64,000 nt of DNA from Ditylenchus dipsaci. Lineage: Eukaryota; Nematoda; Chromadorea; Rhabditida; Anguinidae. The position numbers and the translations under genes were made by a program. How positions within the stretch are numbered: the stretch's first letter is position 1; each line of letters opens with the position of its first letter. Under the pieces are notes generated by a model. It did no database searches, was not told where the DNA came from, and worked only from the letters and a program-made list of their open reading frames with translations. Of this stretch, positions 61,690 to 64,000 are shown piece by piece. The stretch spans positions 186,001 to 250,000 of the forward strand of contig SADC01000016.1 in the NCBI GenBank assembly GCA_004194705.1, given 5' to 3'.

Positions 61690-62300
61690 TTTGCTGTCAA
61701 AATACACACATTATACCCCACAATTTAGTCCCTTCTTATAAGCCCAACCATATTAATCCCTTCTGTACATTTTTTAAAGTTAAAACGGTAAGTATACCGA
61801 GTCTAAAAAGCAATTCGAGAGTTGAGTGTTTAATGCAGAAATCTTCGAAATATACCTAATTGAATGAAATAATTCTATTGAAAATTTTAGATTTCGAAAA
61901 GACCATTGCCGTCTGCGGCCATGAGAATTTCGAATTCTTAAATTTGCAAGGACAGCTAAATTACTGCGAAAATTTTCAACGTGTTTTTTTTAAATTTTCT
62001 TTTTATTTGTAAGATTTTCGAATCTTCAAATTTCGTGTATTGGTCGAGGCAAACCCTAAAGTGATATAGCTTATAAATTTTGCAATGGTTATCTTGTATC
62101 TTGACAGATCTGAAATGGCAAACTCATTAGGCTCGACTAGTAGATGGTTCAAAATTATTGGAAAAAATTCAAAGTAGTTGTAAATGCAATCAAAAAATAC
62201 TTCAAAATGTTGTTCCTTAAATTTTAAAAAGTCGAAATTGCCATGACCATCGACGGCAATGGTTTTTTTAGCTAGAGAACATAAGATTTTGCTGTTGACG
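61690..62300. repeat. Diverged TTAA-family foldback
   Basis: AAAGACCATTGCCGTCTGCG (about 61899) and GACGGCAATGG (62250-62260) are inverted copies of the AGGNCCATNGCCGTC end. The TTAA flanks are no longer visible. Confidence 0.5.
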
Positions 62301-62334
62301 TTCAAATTTTAGGGTTGGCCTGACTTGCGGACAA

Positions 62335-62700
62335 AGATTTGCGGACGAGACTTTGCGGACCAAATTTCGCGGATTCAACATTTGCGGACGAACATTTGCG
62401 GACCGACTTTTGCGGATAAACTGAAGTTTGGCAGAAAAGGAGCAGAAAAAAGAAGGTATCTCAAGCCGGAGTGAAGGATGACAGCATTAAAAACTAAGTT
62501 AGTCGAACCTGTGACTTAGGCTATACTTATATGAAGTTCGCAAATTCTCGTCCGCAAATGTTCGCCCGCAAATCTTGCGTCCGCAAGATTTGATCCGCAG
62601 AAGTTGAGGCGCGAAACCTCATCCGCAAAGCTTTGTTCGCAATAATTACGTCCGGAAACACGCATCCGCGAAATTCGATTGAGCGGATCAGATTTCCAGT
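62335..62700. repeat. TTTGCGGAC word arrays in opposite orientation
   Basis: GATTTGCGGAC-type words repeat about seven times (62335-62415). Their complement GTCCGCAAAT repeats about eight times (62535-62680). 62680-62770 then matches one arm of the AGACCAGATGG core (ATTGAGCGGATCAGATTTCC). The element is rearranged and no duplication was found. Confidence 0.65.
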
Positions 62701-62847
62701 CAGATGGGCTAAATCGCTCAGAATCCCACCCTGAACCATTCTCAACCACCTCAAACCACCCTGAGCACTGGGATTGGGATTTTGAGCAATCCATGTAATT
62801 TTATGTCTATAAAATTTAAATTCCCGCAAAATTTTGACTTAAATTGG

Positions 62848-62905
62848 ACAATTAGCGGACATTTTTCAGCAATTAGCGGACATTTTTCAGCTATTAGCGG
62901 ACAAA
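62848..62905 (+). repeat. Three units of ATTAGCGGACATTTTTCAGC
   Basis: Tandem copies of a 20-bp unit, directly left of the 62914-63505 repeat. Confidence 0.7.
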
Positions 62906-62913
62906 ATTAATTA

Positions 62914-63505
62914 CCACCCTATACGCATCGTCTAGGTCACAGGTTCAACTATCACTGGGTGCACATTTTGTTTTCTTATCTCCTATTATTAACAAGTTTG
63001 GTGACAAAATAATCCTCACACTTTTGGCATCCAACGAAATCATCAGAGGATGATTTTCCACCTACTGGACCTTATTTACAGGCTGAAATAGGCTTAATTT
63101 TCGAAGATCGATAAATTTTCGGGGTTTTTGACTGGTTTGATGAATAATTTCTGACTTTTTTTGCAAGTTGCACGTTTCACATACAAAAATATAGCTAAGA
63201 TCCTAAGCCTTCATTTGAGCTGTCGTACGAGAAAAAGGTGATATGTAGTAAGAAATAAAATTTTAAAAGCATTCAACGATGTTTTTCCATGCCATTCTTT
63301 ATTTTGATTGTCATTTGCATAAGATCCCAAAATTAGGGCATTTGGTGACAGTCAAGTAGTGCTGGAAATAGTTGCAATCGATTGCTCGATGGTTTTTGCC
63401 CCTAGAAGTCAATGAACTTATTAAAAAGTAGAGTAAAATAAATAGGAAGTGCACTTAGCAGGATTTGAACCGTCGACCTTAGACGATGCGTATATAAAGT
63501 TCCCT
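62914..63505. repeat. Repeat bounded by inverted tRNA-like segments
   Basis: TATACGCATCGTCTAGGTCAC at the left and GACCTTAGACGATGCGTATA at the right are inverted. Next to each lies a tRNA T-arm/B-box-like sequence: CAGGTTCAACTATC on the left, and GGTTCAAATCC on the right read on the minus strand (63461-63471). The interior matches 23420-23640 and 25150-25800. No complete tRNA can be folded. Confidence 0.6.
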
Positions 63506-63518
63506 CCCCCTCCTTTAA

Positions 63519-64000
63519 AGGACCACGCCAGTGTTTTCATAATTCACACTAACAGTGACACTGACATTGACACTGACATGTCAGTTTAGCAAACTGACAT
63601 TTTTTAACAGTGGTCGTAGACATGAAAGAACTTGTCTTTTCGAAATTCTGTAAAGTGCGTTAGAAAGCTGACAAAATTCTGATTGAGAAAGGTGTTATCA
63701 CATTTTCGACCCGCCTATGAAAAAAAGCCGGAAAAAATAAGTGTCAGTTTCATTTTTAATGTCAGTTTAGCAAAAAAAGTCTAAACTGACACTGACATTT
63801 TTTTGCTAAACTGACATTAAAAATGAAACTGACACTTATTTTTTCCGGCTTTTTTTCATAGGCGGGTCAAAAATGTGATAACACCTTTCTCAATCAGAAT
63901 TTTGTCAGCTTTCTAACGCACTTTACAGAATTTCGAAAATACAAATTCTTTCATGTCTACGACCACTGTTAAAAAATGTCAGTTTGCTAAACTGACATGT
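63519..64000. mobile_element. TTAA-type element with long perfect palindrome, cut by the window end
   Basis: TTAA (63515-63518) is followed by AGGACCACGCCAGTG, the piggyBac-like end. TGACACTGACA words follow. Then 63576-64000 is an almost perfect palindrome centred near 63788 (ACATGTCAGTTTAGC... to CTGACATGT at the window edge). The right end lies outside. Confidence 0.75.

Noticed and set aside
63455..63485. tRNA gene
   Set aside because: Only a T-arm/B-box-like sequence is present; no acceptor stem, D-arm or anticodon arm could be placed.

Overview
This is animal (metazoan) nuclear DNA from an organism whose phylum I cannot name. It is AT-rich and has split genes with very short introns, many of 43-60 bp, and ordinary GT...TTTCAG/TTTTAG borders. 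It carries conserved animal genes: TGFBRAP1/VPS3, RAB14, an NAA50-type acetyltransferase and a MADF-domain protein. Nothing looks bacterial, and I see no rRNA gene, full tRNA or CRISPR array.

Genes, left to right: a TGFBRAP1-like CORVET subunit (- strand, 14 exons, 15560-21357); two short unrecognised spliced ORFs (+, 26026-26448 and 30163-30523); a MADF-domain gene (+, 7 exons, 37318-44054) with a hAT transposon in one intron; an NAA50-type N-acetyltransferase (+, to 47048); a small ORF with an in-frame TGA (-, 47821-48132); RAB14 (+, 9 exons, 53285-56536); and an AT-hook/transposase-like HTH gene (-, 60101-61671). TGFBRAP1 and RAB14 both serve endosomal traffic, but nothing suggests the gene order is functional. 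Several conserved genes contain one-base shifts, mostly in or beside homopolymers, so I suspect uncorrected assembly indels rather than pseudogenes.

Most of the window is transposon sediment. I find 24 inverted-repeat elements with exact or near-exact 8-bp target duplications (hAT-like), nine TA-flanked elements (Tc1/mariner/pogo-like) and four TTAA-flanked ones (piggyBac-like). Many are nested, and many are foldbacks with almost no loop.

The most unusual pattern is modular. Each 8-bp-duplication family has its own short word repeated inside its ends (for example GTCGCCGAA, TTTGAATCA, CGGCACCG, ATTTGCGCGCC, CAACTGGCAACC). Yet elements with different ends share the same core. One core is a foldback around GCCAAAGACCAGATGGCTCA. 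A second is a 37-38 bp minisatellite plus a short GC-rich motif. A third is a hairpin with 5'-splice-site-like CTAAG/GTAAGT and CTAAG/GTATGT facing each other on the two strands, present in nine copies. A 1.1 kb TA-flanked element also holds a GC-rich ORF unlike its surroundings.
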